Shown here piece by piece: positions 1 to 9,030 of a stretch of DNA of 63,478 nt. The position numbers were made by a program, and so were the translations under genes. Numbering within the stretch: position 1 is the first letter of the stretch; each line of letters opens with the position of its first letter. Location: assembly GCA_017305835.1 (NCBI GenBank), contig JAFKJY010000055.1, positions 11,988 through 75,465 on the forward strand, written 5' to 3'. This stretch comes from Hyphomicrobiales bacterium. Its GTDB lineage: Bacteria > Pseudomonadota > Alphaproteobacteria > Rhizobiales > Rhizobiaceae. The notes beneath the pieces were generated by a model that did not search any database, had not been told where the DNA came from, and worked only from the letters and a program-made list of their open reading frames with translations.

Positions 1-775
1 GGCCAGCCACGGCGACGCCGGCAATCCCGCCTCGCTGGCCCGTGCGATGGAGGGCGTCGAGACGGTGTACCACATCGGTCCCGCACTGCTGCCGCAGGAG
101 AAGGAGATGGGCATCGCCGTGGTCGAGGCCGCCGAGGCCGCCGGCGTCAAGCATCTGGTTTTCAGCTCGGTCCTGCACGCGATCGAGGACAAGCTCATCC
201 AGCATCGCGCCAAGCTGGCGATCGAGCAGCGCATCATCGTCTCGAACATCGGCTGGACCATCCTCCAGCCGACCAACTACATGCCGGCGGCCTATCCGGT
301 GTTCAGGAGCGGTGTGTTCCGGCTGTGGTGGTCGGTCGACCGCCGCCAGTCCCTCATCGTGCTCGACGACTATGCGGAAGCGGCCGCGAAGGTCATCTGC
401 GAGGGCCCCGAGAAGCACCACGGCGCGACTTACGAGCTCTGCTCGGGCGACTGGCTCACGGCTCACGAGATCGCCCTGCGCTTCGCGCGGGTCATCGGAC
501 GGCCTGTCCGCGCCGAAGAGGTCGAGCCCGACGAGTTCCTGCTGAAGTACCGCAAGCACCCGTTGATCGAGGCGCAGCTCGCGGCCGGGAAGACGGTGAC
601 CGCGGCCGACTTCCCCTACATATTCGAGGTCTTCCGCGCCATCGGGGCCTGCTACGGCAAGTACGACTTCACCGGCAACCCGAACGTGCTGACGTGGCTG
701 CTCGGGCGCAAGCCGACATCCGTCGAGGACTATGTCCGCCGGGAATACGCCCGCTTCCTCGCGGAGGCCGCATGA
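1..775 (+). CDS. NmrA-like NAD(P)-binding protein, 5' truncated by window edge
   Basis: The reading frame is open from base 2, so the first ATG (base 47) is internal and the true start lies upstream. The visible part has features of atypical SDR/NmrA proteins: a GVETVYHIGP stretch, then VKHLVFSSV, which is the usual beta-strand of NmrA and HSCARG-like redox sensors. The dinucleotide-binding glycine motif would be at the missing N-terminus. Such proteins are soluble and either sense NAD(P) or reduce carbonyl or quinone substrates; the substrate here cannot be read. It converges with the next gene, with only about 50 bp between the stops. Confidence 0.75.
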   Translation, partial: ASHGDAGNPASLARAMEGVETVYHIGPALLPQEKEMGIAVVEAAEAAGVKHLVFSSVLHAIEDKLIQHRAKLAIEQRIIVSNIGWTILQPTNYMPAAYPVFRSGVFRLWWSVDRRQSLIVLDDYAEAAAKVICEGPEKHHGATYELCSGDWLTAHEIALRFARVIGRPVRAEEVEPDEFLLKYRKHPLIEAQLAAGKTVTAADFPYIFEVFRAIGACYGKYDFTGNPNVLTWLLGRKPTSVEDYVRREYARFLAEAA

Positions 776-799
776 GCGTCGACACGGGACGCGCGCGTC

Positions 800-826
800 G
801 GCCCTAGGCTGGCGCCCGCGAGGGCC
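800..826. terminator. Possible bidirectional hairpin between convergent genes
   Basis: GGCCCT and AGGGCC flank a 15-base GC-rich spacer that contains GGCGCC. It sits exactly between two convergent stop codons. There is no U-tract, so its role as a terminator is weakly supported. Confidence 0.3.
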
Positions 827-1653
827 TACATGGTCGGCGTCGGATAGCCCCTCGCCACCTTGAAGGCCTTGATGATCTCCTTCACCTGGCCGCAGAGCGG
901 GATCGCGAACCTCAGCCTGTCGGCCTCCTGTTGGGCGATCACCATGTCCTTTTCCGCCCACGGGATCGGCCTCGTGTCGGCCTTCTCGATCAGCGGGAAA
1001 TTGGCCGCGCTGCTGCGCACCAGCGCGGCCCGCATGGTTTCCTGGTCGATGCCGAAGCGTTCGCCGAAGCGCAGCCCCTCGTCGTTCGCCGCCATGCAGG
1101 CCCAGAGGATCATGTTGTTGACCATCTTGGCCACCTGCCCGCTGCCGAACGGCCCGAGGTTGAAGATGTCCTCCTTGACGGCGAAGGTCTCGAGCAGCGG
1201 CCGGCAGGCCTCGAAGGCATCCGGATCGCCGCCGCCGAGCACCAGCATATTGCCCCCTTCCGCGGCCTCGGCGCTGCGGGTCAGCGGCATGTCCACCAGC
1301 TTGATGCCGCGACCCTTCACGCGCGCGGCGAGCGCCTGCGCGAAAGTCGGGGAAACGGTCGAGCCGACCCCGACGATCAGCCCCGGCCGGGCGCCGGCGA
1401 GGATGCCGTCCTCGCCGAGCAGCACCTGCTCGACCTGCTTCTCGAAGCCGACGACGATCATGACCGCGTCGCTCCGCTCGGCCACCGCCTTCGGCGACGG
1501 CAGCGCAATGATGCCGCTTTCGCTCTCGCTCCGGCTGCAAGCCTCCGCGACGGGGTCGAACCCCACCACCTCGTACCCGGCCTTGACCATGTGACGGCTC
1601 ATCGGCCGCCCCATCGCGCCCAGCCCGATCACCCCGACGGTCCTGATTGTCAC
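826..1653 (-). CDS. NAD(P)-dependent oxidoreductase of the 6-phosphogluconate / 3-hydroxyisobutyrate dehydrogenase family
   Basis: About 275 aa. The N-terminal Rossmann motif GLGAMG lies at residues 10-15. A substrate-loop equivalent reads DMPLTRS where the family usually has DAPVSGG. The catalytic lysine region reads KMVNN. The family oxidises beta-hydroxyacids to semialdehydes or reduces the reverse, in the cytosol. I prefer the GTG start at 1653, which has a GGAGG 9 bases upstream; an in-frame ATG at 1686 has no ribosome-binding site. It follows the LLM oxidoreductase on the same strand with a gap of about 37 bp, so they probably form an operon. The altered substrate loop suggests an unusual substrate; a second family member lies at 12889-13791. 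Confidence 0.8.
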   Translation of the reverse strand: MTIRTVGVIGLGAMGRPMSRHMVKAGYEVVGFDPVAEACSRSESESGIIALPSPKAVAERSDAVMIVVGFEKQVEQVLLGEDGILAGARPGLIVGVGSTVSPTFAQALAARVKGRGIKLVDMPLTRSAEAAEGGNMLVLGGGDPDAFEACRPLLETFAVKEDIFNLGPFGSGQVAKMVNNMILWACMAANDEGLRFGERFGIDQETMRAALVRSSAANFPLIEKADTRPIPWAEKDMVIAQQEADRLRFAIPLCGQVKEIIKAFKVARGYPTPTM

Positions 1654-1690
1654 GTTCTGTGTCCTCCGTTCCGCGCGTTGCGGCATTCTC

Positions 1691-2809
1691 TCACGCGGCC
1701 CGGTGGGGCGTGCGCAGCCCTAGCCGCTCCAGCCGCGGCAGCAGCTCGTCGCGGACGATCGGGAACTCGTCGATGTAGTTGACGAGGCCGACCGCCATGC
1801 CGTCGAGCCCGGCGTCGCTGAGCTGCTTGAAGGTCCGGGCGACCTCGTCGTAGCTGCCCACCAGCGGGAAGCTGCCGATGCCGGCCATGTGCCTTTCCTT
1901 CATCTGGCGGATCGCCTCGGGCGGGAAGGACCGGTTGTTGCCCTGGATGCGGATGTTGACGATGTGCTCGGCTCCTTCCCAGTCGCCATTCTCGTGCACG
2001 ATGTAGTGGTAGTAGTCCTTCGCCTCCTTCGCGGTGGCGCGCGTCAGGATGTGGCCGCTCGAATAGATGCCCACGCGTCGCCCCGTGGTGGCGGCGCGCA
2101 GCTCGGCGACCTCGGCCGGCAGCTTGTTGACGTCGAGCACGGCCATGAACAGGCAGTCGGCATTGTTGACGGCGAAGGCGCGTCCCGCCCCCGAGGAGCC
2201 CGCGCTCATCAGCATCGGCATCTGCCCGCCATAAGGCTTGGGCTTGGCGAGCACGCCCTTGAGGTCGAAATACTTGCCCTTGAAGTCGAACGGCTCCTCG
2301 CTGGTCCAGATCCTGCGGGCGATCGCCAGCCATTCCTCGGTGAAGACGTAGCGCTCGTCGTGCTCGAGGAGCTCGACGTTGAACATCGCGTACTCGCCCT
2401 CGTTCCAGCCGGAGACCATGTTCAGCCCGAAGCGGCCGCCGCCGATATGATGGTCGGTGACGATCTGCTTGGCGGCGAAGACCGGGTGAATGAGGCCGAC
2501 ATGCAGCGTGCCGAAGACCGAGATCCCTTCCGTCGCGGCCAGCAGGCCGGCCGCCCAGGTCAGCGCCTCGAAGGTGGTGCCCTCGGTGTCCGTCTCGCCC
2601 TTGTAGCCGAGCCAGCGGGCGATCGGCAGGATGAATTCGAGGCCGGCCTCGTCGGCGAGCTTCGCCGCCACCGCATTGTTGCGCCACGACGGATCCCACC
2701 GCTCCGGCGCCTTGGTCATGGTCATCCCGCCGGAACAGTTCATCCCGAAGAGACCGAGCTTCATCCTGTTCGCGCCCAACATCCGGTTGGGTCTGGCAGC
2801 CTCGACCAT
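1691..2809 (-). CDS. LLM-class flavin-dependent oxidoreductase (RutA/SfnG-like)
   Basis: About 372 aa, a luciferase-like TIM-barrel monooxygenase. GGRFGLNMVSGWNEGEY and MLMSAGSSGAGRAFA are close in style to the corresponding parts of pyrimidine monooxygenase RutA and dimethylsulfone monooxygenase SfnG. Such enzymes use FMNH2 from a separate flavin reductase plus O2 to open or oxidise N-, S- or C-substrates. No flavin reductase gene is visible nearby. The start at 2809 is chosen because GGGAGG lies 4 bases before that ATG; an ATG at 2839 is less supported. It is divergent from the Liv operon, with an operator-rich intergenic region between. Confidence 0.85.
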   Translation of the reverse strand: MVEAARPNRMLGANRMKLGLFGMNCSGGMTMTKAPERWDPSWRNNAVAAKLADEAGLEFILPIARWLGYKGETDTEGTTFEALTWAAGLLAATEGISVFGTLHVGLIHPVFAAKQIVTDHHIGGGRFGLNMVSGWNEGEYAMFNVELLEHDERYVFTEEWLAIARRIWTSEEPFDFKGKYFDLKGVLAKPKPYGGQMPMLMSAGSSGAGRAFAVNNADCLFMAVLDVNKLPAEVAELRAATTGRRVGIYSSGHILTRATAKEAKDYYHYIVHENGDWEGAEHIVNIRIQGNNRSFPPEAIRQMKERHMAGIGSFPLVGSYDEVARTFKQLSDAGLDGMAVGLVNYIDEFPIVRDELLPRLERLGLRTPHRAA

Positions 2810-2884
2810 GGTTCCTCCCATTCGTTGCCGACGCCCCATCGAGCGGTCCCGCCCGCTCTCGCCGGCGGATGCGGCGGTCGATTG

Positions 2885-2945
2885 TTGACAGCACGCTGTC
2901 GGAATGTCAAATTCGACAGTACACGCTCTTTCAGCACACTGTGCA
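2885..2945. promoter_or_regulatory. Operator region with GACAG/CTGTC arms (divergent promoters)
   Basis: TCGACAG (2913-2919) and CTGTGCA (2939-2945) are separated by exactly 19 bases, matching the element seen at 9303, 10814, 14173 and 19593. An additional TTGACAG (2885), CTGTC (2896) and TGTCAA (2905) lie just upstream, so the region between the divergent LLM gene and the Liv operon may bind more than one dimer. TTGACAG also resembles a sigma-70 -35 hexamer, so promoter and operator probably overlap. Confidence 0.6.
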
Positions 2946-3021
2946 TTTCGGAGGAATGCAGCTGGAGAGGCGAAGCGTCGTGGCGCGCCGTGGGCGTGCC
3001 GGGTCCTGGGAGGAGATACCG

Positions 3022-4227
3022 TTGACGAACCTATGGAAACCGAGCCGCCGCGCCTTCATCGCCGGCGCCGCCGCAGCATCCGGCCTGGCCATCGACGCCG
3101 GCTTCGCGCGCGTATTCGCGCAGGGCGCGGGGCCCATCAGGATCGGCGTTCTGAACACGTTCAGCAAGGCCGTCGGCCTGTTCGGCGAGACCACCGTCCG
3201 CGGCATGCAGGTCTATCTCGACGAGCAGGGCGGGACGATCGCCGGCCGCCAGGTCGAGATCATCCGCGAGGACGACGAGTTCAACCCGCAGGTCGGCCTC
3301 CAGAAGCTGCGCAAGCTGGTCGAGAGCGACAAGGTACACGTCGTGATGGGGCCGATCGGCAGCCACATCGCGATCGCGATGACCGACTACATGAAGCAGG
3401 CCGGAACGCCCTGGCTGAACACCGGAGCCGGCGCCACGGCGCTGACCAGACTACGCCTGCCCAACATGTACCGCACCACGATGAGCAACTGGCAGGTCGC
3501 CAGCCCGATGGGCGAATGGTCGGCCAGGAACGGCATCACCGACGTCGCCATCATCACCTCCGACTTCATCGCCGGCCACGAGGTCGCGGACGCCTACAAG
3601 GCTTCGCTGGTGGCTGGTGGCGCCAAGGTCGCCAAGGAGATCTACACGCCGCTCGGCACCAACGACTTCAGCGCCTATCTGGCGGACATCCGCTCCTCCG
3701 GGGCCGCGGCCATCTATGCGTTCCTGATCGGCAGCGAGGCGGGCCGCTTCGTCAAGCAGTTCGAGCAGTTCGGCCTCAAGGGCAAGGTCAGGCTGACCGG
3801 CTTCCAGCCGCTGCTCGATTCCGACACCTTCCCCCTGCAGGGCAGGGCCGCCGTGGGCGGGCTGTCGTCGAGCATCTACTGCGAGACGCTCGATACGCCC
3901 GAGAACAGGCATTTCGTCGAGCTGCATTCCGCGAAATCGAAGGACTATCCGGGCATCATGACGGAATCGGGCTATACGAGCCTGCGCATCGTCGACGATG
4001 CCGCCAAGGCCGTCGGCGGCGAGATCGAGAACGTCGCAGGCTTCCTCGAAGCCGTCGGCAAGGTCGACATCGTCGCGCCGCGCGGGCCGCTCAGCTTCGA
4101 TCCGGTGACTCACCAGGCCATCCACAACGTCTATGTCCGCGAGGTCGCGGAGCAGGACGGCCGGCTGGTCAACAAGGTCGTCGCCACCTTCGAGAAGGTC
4201 GGCGACAACCCGGCGAACCGGGCCTGA
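3022..4227 (+). CDS. Branched-chain amino acid-type ABC transporter substrate-binding protein
   Basis: About 401 aa, type I periplasmic binding fold (Peripla_BP_6, LivJ class). The N-terminus has SRRAFIAGAAAAS followed by a hydrophobic stretch and an FAQG cleavage-like site, which suggests Tat-type export. IRIGVLNTFSKAVGLFGE and IIREDDEFNPQVGLQKLRKLV are typical of the family. I chose the TTG start at 3022 because GGGAGGAG lies 6 bases upstream. It is the first gene of a five-gene Liv operon. In degradative clusters these receptors often bind aromatic or other organic acids rather than amino acids, which fits the neighbours here. Confidence 0.9.
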   Translation: MTNLWKPSRRAFIAGAAAASGLAIDAGFARVFAQGAGPIRIGVLNTFSKAVGLFGETTVRGMQVYLDEQGGTIAGRQVEIIREDDEFNPQVGLQKLRKLVESDKVHVVMGPIGSHIAIAMTDYMKQAGTPWLNTGAGATALTRLRLPNMYRTTMSNWQVASPMGEWSARNGITDVAIITSDFIAGHEVADAYKASLVAGGAKVAKEIYTPLGTNDFSAYLADIRSSGAAAIYAFLIGSEAGRFVKQFEQFGLKGKVRLTGFQPLLDSDTFPLQGRAAVGGLSSSIYCETLDTPENRHFVELHSAKSKDYPGIMTESGYTSLRIVDDAAKAVGGEIENVAGFLEAVGKVDIVAPRGPLSFDPVTHQAIHNVYVREVAEQDGRLVNKVVATFEKVGDNPANRA

Positions 4228-4237
4228 ACGGGCTGCG

Positions 4238-5104
4238 ATGGACCTCTTCCTCAGCCAGGCGCTGAACGGTCTGGTCTACGGGATCCTGCTGTTCCTGCTC
4301 GCCGCCGGGCTCTCGATGATCTTCGGGCTGCTCGGCGTCGTGAACCTCGCGCACGGCTCGTTCTTCATGCTCGGCGCGTTCATCGGCCTGTCGGTGATGC
4401 AGATTACCGGCAGCTTCTGGCTGGCCATGCTGCTGGCGCCGATCCCCGTCGGGCTCGTCGCCGCGGCGATCGAGATGTTCTTCCTGCGAAGGCTCTACAG
4501 GCGCGACCGGCTCGACCAGGTCCTGCTGACCTTCGGCTTCTCGTTCATCTTCACCGATCTCGTCGAGACGGTGTGGGGCCGCGACGTGCTCGCCATCGAC
4601 GAGCCGCCGTCGCTGCAGAACTCGATCGAGTTCCTCGGCGGCTTCTACCCGAGCTACCGGCTCGCCCTCCTGGGCTTCGGGCTCCTCGTCGCGTTCGTGC
4701 TGTGGCGGATCGTCGAGCACACGAGGGCCGGGGCGATGGTGAGGGCGGGCGTCGACGATCCGGCGAGCGCCATGGGCATCGGCCTCAACGTGCCGCTGCT
4801 CCTGACCTCCACCTTCGCGCTGGGCGGAGCGCTGGCGGGGCTGGCCGGCGTCGTGGCCGGCCCGATCCTCGGCGTCTATTCCGGCCTCGACATCGAGGTG
4901 CTGATCCCCGCCTTCATCGTGGTGGTGGTCGGCGGCCTCGGCAGCCTCAAGGGCGCCTTTTTCGGCTCCCTGCTGATCGGCATGACCGATACGCTGGGCC
5001 GCGCCTACCTGCCGGACATGGCGATGTTCCTGACCTACCTGATGCTGATCGCCGTCCTTCTGTTCCGGCCCGCGGGCCTCTTCGGGATCGCCCAGCCGCA
5101 ATGA
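4238..5104 (+). CDS. Branched-chain amino acid-type ABC transporter permease (LivH-like)
   Basis: 288 aa, strongly hydrophobic with about eight predicted membrane helices. The N-terminal LNGLVYGILLFLLAAGLSMI and the LGVVNLAHGSFFMLGAF segment are hallmarks of LivH permeases. It forms the channel with the next gene product in the inner membrane. The start is the ATG at 4238, 10 bases after the receptor's stop. Its stop codon overlaps the ATG of the following permease, indicating translational coupling. Confidence 0.92.
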   Translation: MDLFLSQALNGLVYGILLFLLAAGLSMIFGLLGVVNLAHGSFFMLGAFIGLSVMQITGSFWLAMLLAPIPVGLVAAAIEMFFLRRLYRRDRLDQVLLTFGFSFIFTDLVETVWGRDVLAIDEPPSLQNSIEFLGGFYPSYRLALLGFGLLVAFVLWRIVEHTRAGAMVRAGVDDPASAMGIGLNVPLLLTSTFALGGALAGLAGVVAGPILGVYSGLDIEVLIPAFIVVVVGGLGSLKGAFFGSLLIGMTDTLGRAYLPDMAMFLTYLMLIAVLLFRPAGLFGIAQPQ

Positions 5105-6075
5105 GCGCTTCCTCCCCGACCACATGGGCCGGACGTGCCCGCAGCGCGGATCCCGTCGCCTATCTCCAGTATCCCGCGCTGGCCGTGCTGCTGGCCTGGC
5201 CGTTCCTCTTCTCCACCTATAACACCGGGCTGCTGACCGAGATCCTCATATTCGCCATCGCGGCCATGAGCCTCGACCTGCTCATGGGTTATGGCGGGCT
5301 GGTGTCGTTCGGCCAGGCAGCGTTCTTCGGCCTCGGCGCCTACACGACCGTCATCCTGTCCGTCAGCTTCGGCATGTCGCCGTGGACGGGCTGGGCCGCC
5401 GGCGTCGTCGTCTCGGCCGCCGCAGCGGCGGTCATCGGCTTCCTGTGCATCCGCCTCAAGGGCGTCGGCTTCTTCATGCTGACGCTGGCCTTCGCGCAAC
5501 TGCTGTTCTCGGCCGCGCTGAAGTGGCGCAGCCTCACCGGCGGGTCCGACGGGATCGGCGGCATGCAGCGGCCCGCGCTTGCCGGCTTCCGCCTCGACGA
5601 TCCCGCGACGATGTACTTCGTCGCCCTCGGCGCCTTCCTGCTGTCGCTCGTGCTGCTGCGCCTCGTGGTAGGATCGCAATACGGCCACGCCCTCGTCGGC
5701 ATTCGCGACAACGAGGTGCGCATGCGGGCGCTCGGCTACCGGGCGAACGCCGTCAAGCTGATCGCGTTCACCGTCTCCGGGCTGTTCGCCGGCTTCTCGG
5801 GCGGGCTCTACGCCATCTTCAACGGCTTCGTCTCGCCCGACGCGATGGCGTTCGGCCTTTCGGGCACGATCCTGCTCATGGTCGTGCTCGGCGGCGCTGG
5901 CTCGCTCGTGGGGCCGGCCATCGGCGCCGCGGTGTTCCTGCTGGTCAAGCAGATCGCCAGCTCCTACACGGAGCACTGGCTGTCGATCGTCGGCATCATC
6001 TTCGTGGCCTGCGTGATGTTCTTCCGCAGCGGCATTTACGGGCTGCTGCTGCGGCTGGGCCGCCGGGGGTCGTGA
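5101..6075 (+). CDS. Branched-chain amino acid-type ABC transporter permease (LivM-like)
   Basis: 324 aa, hydrophobic, with the LivM hallmarks SLDLLMGYGGLVSFGQAAFFGLGAY and a conserved GIRDNEVRMRALGYR cytoplasmic loop that contacts the ATPases. It pairs with the LivH-like protein. Start and stop overlap the neighbouring genes by 4 and 1 bases. Function as the second membrane subunit of the uptake system is clear; the substrate is not. Confidence 0.92.
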   Translation: MSASSPTTWAGRARSADPVAYLQYPALAVLLAWPFLFSTYNTGLLTEILIFAIAAMSLDLLMGYGGLVSFGQAAFFGLGAYTTVILSVSFGMSPWTGWAAGVVVSAAAAAVIGFLCIRLKGVGFFMLTLAFAQLLFSAALKWRSLTGGSDGIGGMQRPALAGFRLDDPATMYFVALGAFLLSLVLLRLVVGSQYGHALVGIRDNEVRMRALGYRANAVKLIAFTVSGLFAGFSGGLYAIFNGFVSPDAMAFGLSGTILLMVVLGGAGSLVGPAIGAAVFLLVKQIASSYTEHWLSIVGIIFVACVMFFRSGIYGLLLRLGRRGS

Positions 6076-6818
6076 TGGGCCTGCTTGAGATCGAAGGCCT
6101 CAACAAGGCGTTCGGCAGCCTGACGGTGACGAGGAACGTCAGCCTGAGCGTCCCGTCTGGCCGCAAGCACGTCATCATCGGCCCGAACGGCGCCGGCAAG
6201 ACGAGCCTGATCCACCAGATCGGCGGCCAGCTCCAGCCGGACTCTGGCCGCATCCTCATCGACGGCGCGGAGGTCGGCAAGCTCGGGCCGGAAGGGCGCG
6301 CGCGGCTCGGGCTGGCGCGCACCTTCCAGAAGAACACGCTGTTCCCCAAGCTCAGCGTCCACGAGAACGTGCGCCTCGGCGCGCAGGCGCGCTTCGGCTC
6401 CCCCTTCGACCTGTTTCGCCCGGCGCGGCGCAGCACCGAGCTGGACGATCGCGCCGCCTCCCTGCTCGCGCGCTTCGGCCTCGACCATCTCGCGCAGGCC
6501 CCGGCCGGCAGCATCTCCTACGGCGACCAGCGCCAGCTCGAACTCGCCGTGGCGCTATCGGGCGAGCCGCGCATCCTGCTTCTCGACGAGCCCACATCCG
6601 GCCTCTCGCCGACGGAGACCAAGGCACTCGTCGGCGTGATCCGGTCGCTTCCGGACGACCTCGCGATCCTGATGATCGAGCACGACATGGAAGTGGTCTT
6701 CTCGCTCGCCGATCGCATCACCGTCCTCTACTACGGGGAGGTTCTTGCCGAGGGGACACCGGAGGAAGTGACGGCGAACGCCCGCGTCCAGGAAGTCTAT
6801 CTGGGAGCGGGGATCTGA
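6075..6818 (+). CDS. Branched-chain amino acid-type ABC transporter ATPase (LivG-like)
   Basis: 247 aa. Walker A is GPNGAGKTS near residue 38, the signature reads ISYGDQRQLELA (normally LSYGEQR), and Walker B is ILLLDEPTSGLSP followed by the H-loop IEHDMEVV. The last part ends in the LivG-type EVTANARVQEVYLG. It is cytoplasmic and energises the two permeases with the LivF-like partner. The ATG at 6075 overlaps the LivM stop. The conservative signature change (Glu to Asp, Leu to Ile) should not abolish activity. Confidence 0.92.
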   Translation: MGLLEIEGLNKAFGSLTVTRNVSLSVPSGRKHVIIGPNGAGKTSLIHQIGGQLQPDSGRILIDGAEVGKLGPEGRARLGLARTFQKNTLFPKLSVHENVRLGAQARFGSPFDLFRPARRSTELDDRAASLLARFGLDHLAQAPAGSISYGDQRQLELAVALSGEPRILLLDEPTSGLSPTETKALVGVIRSLPDDLAILMIEHDMEVVFSLADRITVLYYGEVLAEGTPEEVTANARVQEVYLGAGI

Positions 6819-7513
6819 TGCTCGCCGTCGAAGACATCCACGCCTACTACGGCCAGAGCCACGTCCTGCACGGCGTGTCGCTCACCGTCGGGCGCGGCGA
6901 GATCGTCTCGCTGCTGGGCCGCAACGGCGCGGGCAAGACAACGACGCTGCTCACCATCATGGGCTTCATCGCGCCGCCGAGCGGCACGGTGGTCTATGAC
7001 GGCAGGGACATCAGCGGCTGGGCGCCGTTCCGCGTGTCGCGGCTCGGCCTCGGCTTCGTCCCGCAGGAGCGCGGCATCTTCTCCAGCCTGACCGTCCACG
7101 AGAACCTGACCGTCGCCGCCCGCCGGGGCATCTCGGGCGAATGGACGCTCGACCGCATCTACGACCTCTTCCCACGGCTTCGCGAGCGCGCGGCGAACCG
7201 CGGGTCGCAGCTCTCGGGCGGCGAGCAGCAGATGCTGTCGATTGCCCGCGCCCTGCTGCTCAATCCGGCCCTGCTCGTCCTCGACGAGCCCTCGGAGGGG
7301 CTGGCACCCCTCATCGTGCGCGAGCTGATCGCCGTGCTGAAACAGGTGCAGGCCGCCGGCCTGCCGATCCTGCTGGTGGAGCAGAACATCCACGCGGCCT
7401 TCGCGCTCGCCGAGCGGCACTACATCCTGTCCAAGGGGCAGGTCTGCTACACCGGCACGACGGCCGAGCTGCGGGCCGACGAGAAGGCGCTCCACAGCCA
7501 TCTCGGCATCTGA
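6818..7513 (+). CDS. Branched-chain amino acid-type ABC transporter ATPase (LivF-like)
   Basis: 231 aa with Walker A GRNGAGKTTT, signature LSGGEQQMLS and Walker B LLVLDEPSEGLAP, the last being the classical LivF form. VEQNIHAAFALAERHYIL is the LivF H-loop region. Its ATG overlaps the LivG stop by one base. It closes the Liv operon, converging on a minus-strand SDR across a hairpin. Confidence 0.93.
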   Translation: MLAVEDIHAYYGQSHVLHGVSLTVGRGEIVSLLGRNGAGKTTTLLTIMGFIAPPSGTVVYDGRDISGWAPFRVSRLGLGFVPQERGIFSSLTVHENLTVAARRGISGEWTLDRIYDLFPRLRERAANRGSQLSGGEQQMLSIARALLLNPALLVLDEPSEGLAPLIVRELIAVLKQVQAAGLPILLVEQNIHAAFALAERHYILSKGQVCYTGTTAELRADEKALHSHLGI

Positions 7514-7537
7514 ACGCGCCGTCCCCGACCTTGCCCG

Positions 7538-7559
7538 GCGCCGTCGGCTAGGACGGCGC
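7538..7559. terminator. Hairpin between convergent livF-like gene and SDR
   Basis: An 8-bp perfect stem, GCGCCGTC with GACGGCGC, has a 6-base loop. It lies between convergent genes and overlaps the SDR stop codon. There is no clear U-tract on either side. Confidence 0.4.
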
Positions 7560-8297
7560 GCCGCCGCTGGCGAGCAGGTGCTGCCCGCTGACATAGCCGG
7601 CCAGGTCGCTGACGAAGAACTCGACCAGGTCGGCCGCGTCCTTGGGCGTGCCGGCCCGTTTCATGGGATAGTTCGTTTCCACCGTCGCCTTCACCCCGGG
7701 CCTCAGCCCGTCGGCATGGAGCCCCGCACCCTCGGTCGCCGTCGGCAGGACGGTGTTCACGGTGACGCCGCGGGGGCCGAGCTCCTTGGCCAGCGATTCC
7801 ACCACGAACCGTCCCGGCATCTTGCTGCTGCCGTAGAGCGAATGCTGGATCATCGGGAACGCCGTGGTGCTCGACCCGATATAGACGATCCGGCCATTGT
7901 CGGCGACGTGCCTGGCCGCCTGCTGCAGCGTGAAGAATGCGCCCTTGGCGTTGAGGTTGTAGAGCAGGTCGTAGTCGGCCTCGGTGAAGTCGAGGATCGA
8001 AGGCGCATTCTTGGCGATGCCGGCATTGGCGACCACGATGTCGAGCCGGCCGAAACGTTCGAGCGTCGCCGCGAACAGCGCCTGGATCTCGGCCACGACA
8101 GAGATGTCGGCGCGCATCGCCACCGCCTTGCCCCCGCCCCGCTCGATGGCGCCGACGACCGCGTCGGCCTGTTCCTGCCCGCCGCGATAGTTGACGACGA
8201 CGCTGGCGCCGAGCGATCCCAGCCGCTCGGCGATCGCGCGCCCGATCCCGCGCGACGCGCCCGTCACCAGGGCCACCTTGTTGTCGAGCCTTGTCAT
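7548..8297 (-). CDS. Short-chain dehydrogenase/reductase (SDR)
   Basis: About 249 aa, classical SDR. It has TGASRGIG for cofactor binding, VANAGIA in place of the usual NNAG, an active-site serine in IGSS and the catalytic YGSSK pair. It is cytosolic and NAD(P)-dependent; the substrate is unknown. The ATG at 8297 is preferred since AGGGGAGG ends 7 bases before it, whereas an ATG at 8303 would sit directly on the ribosome-binding site. The gene lies between the Liv operon and a MarR regulator read on the same strand. Confidence 0.88.
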   Translation of the reverse strand: MTRLDNKVALVTGASRGIGRAIAERLGSLGASVVVNYRGGQEQADAVVGAIERGGGKAVAMRADISVVAEIQALFAATLERFGRLDIVVANAGIAKNAPSILDFTEADYDLLYNLNAKGAFFTLQQAARHVADNGRIVYIGSSTTAFPMIQHSLYGSSKMPGRFVVESLAKELGPRGVTVNTVLPTATEGAGLHADGLRPGVKATVETNYPMKRAGTPKDAADLVEFFVSDLAGYVSGQHLLASGGAPS

Positions 8298-8412
8298 GGA
8301 CATTCCTCCCCTGTCGTTGGCTGCCAGCCGTCAAGGCGCCGCGGGTCGACCCTGCGGCTGCCGATCGACGTGGCGCGGCGATCGTCCGATGTCGTCGGCA
8401 ATGGATGCCGGT

Positions 8413-8940
8413 TCAGTCCTTCGTCTTCAGCGAGGCGAGCTGGCTGGTGCTGGAAGCGTATTTGTCGAGCTTCTGGAGAATTTTCAGCAGCTCGGCCCGC
8501 TCGCTCTCGGTCAGCGGCGCCAGGATGACGTCCGAGATCTCGGGCGTCATGTCGCTGAGCGAATCCACGAGCTGCGCACCCTTCTTGGTGATGTGCAGGG
8601 TCTTGGTGCGCTTGTCGACGCTGCCTTCCGCCCGCTTGATCAGGCCCTTCTGCTCGAGCCGCCCGATGACGTGCCCGATCGTGGTCCGGTCGAACCTGAT
8701 GATCTCGCTCAGCCGCGTCGCGTCGATGCCCGCATTGTCCTTGATCGAGACGAGCGAGGCCATCTGCACCGGCGTGATGTCGTAGTCCCGCGTGACGACG
8801 TTGAAAGCCGCCGTCGCCAGCTGGTGGGCCCGGCGGAACAGATAGCCGGGCTGCACGTACATTTCTTTGTATTTCAAAGTTTCCCCCGCCTGCAAAATCC
8901 GAACGCCTCGCGCGTGAAACAGTTGCGGCTCCTCCGGCAT
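8413..8940 (-). CDS. MarR-family transcriptional regulator
   Basis: Up to 175 aa; an ATG at 8862 would give 149 aa, nearer the family norm, and neither start has a strong ribosome-binding site. The winged helix is visible as ATRLSEIIRFDRTTIGHVIG, followed by RLEQKGLIKR and a basic wing RAEGSVDKRTKTLHIT. MarR proteins are cytosolic dimers that usually repress catabolic or efflux genes and release DNA on binding an aromatic acid or CoA ester. It is the only regulator encoded among the genes carrying the repeated GACAG-N19-CTGTC element, so it is the leading candidate for reading that element. Confidence 0.88.
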   Translation of the reverse strand: MPEEPQLFHARGVRILQAGETLKYKEMYVQPGYLFRRAHQLATAAFNVVTRDYDITPVQMASLVSIKDNAGIDATRLSEIIRFDRTTIGHVIGRLEQKGLIKRAEGSVDKRTKTLHITKKGAQLVDSLSDMTPEISDVILAPLTESERAELLKILQKLDKYASSTSQLASLKTKD

Positions 8941-9030
8941 CCGGGGATCGTTCCAATTCTCGGGCGCGGGTGGAGATCACCCGCGCGCCACATCATCGTG
9001 CCTCGGCCCGTCGACGAAACGCGCCGGAGA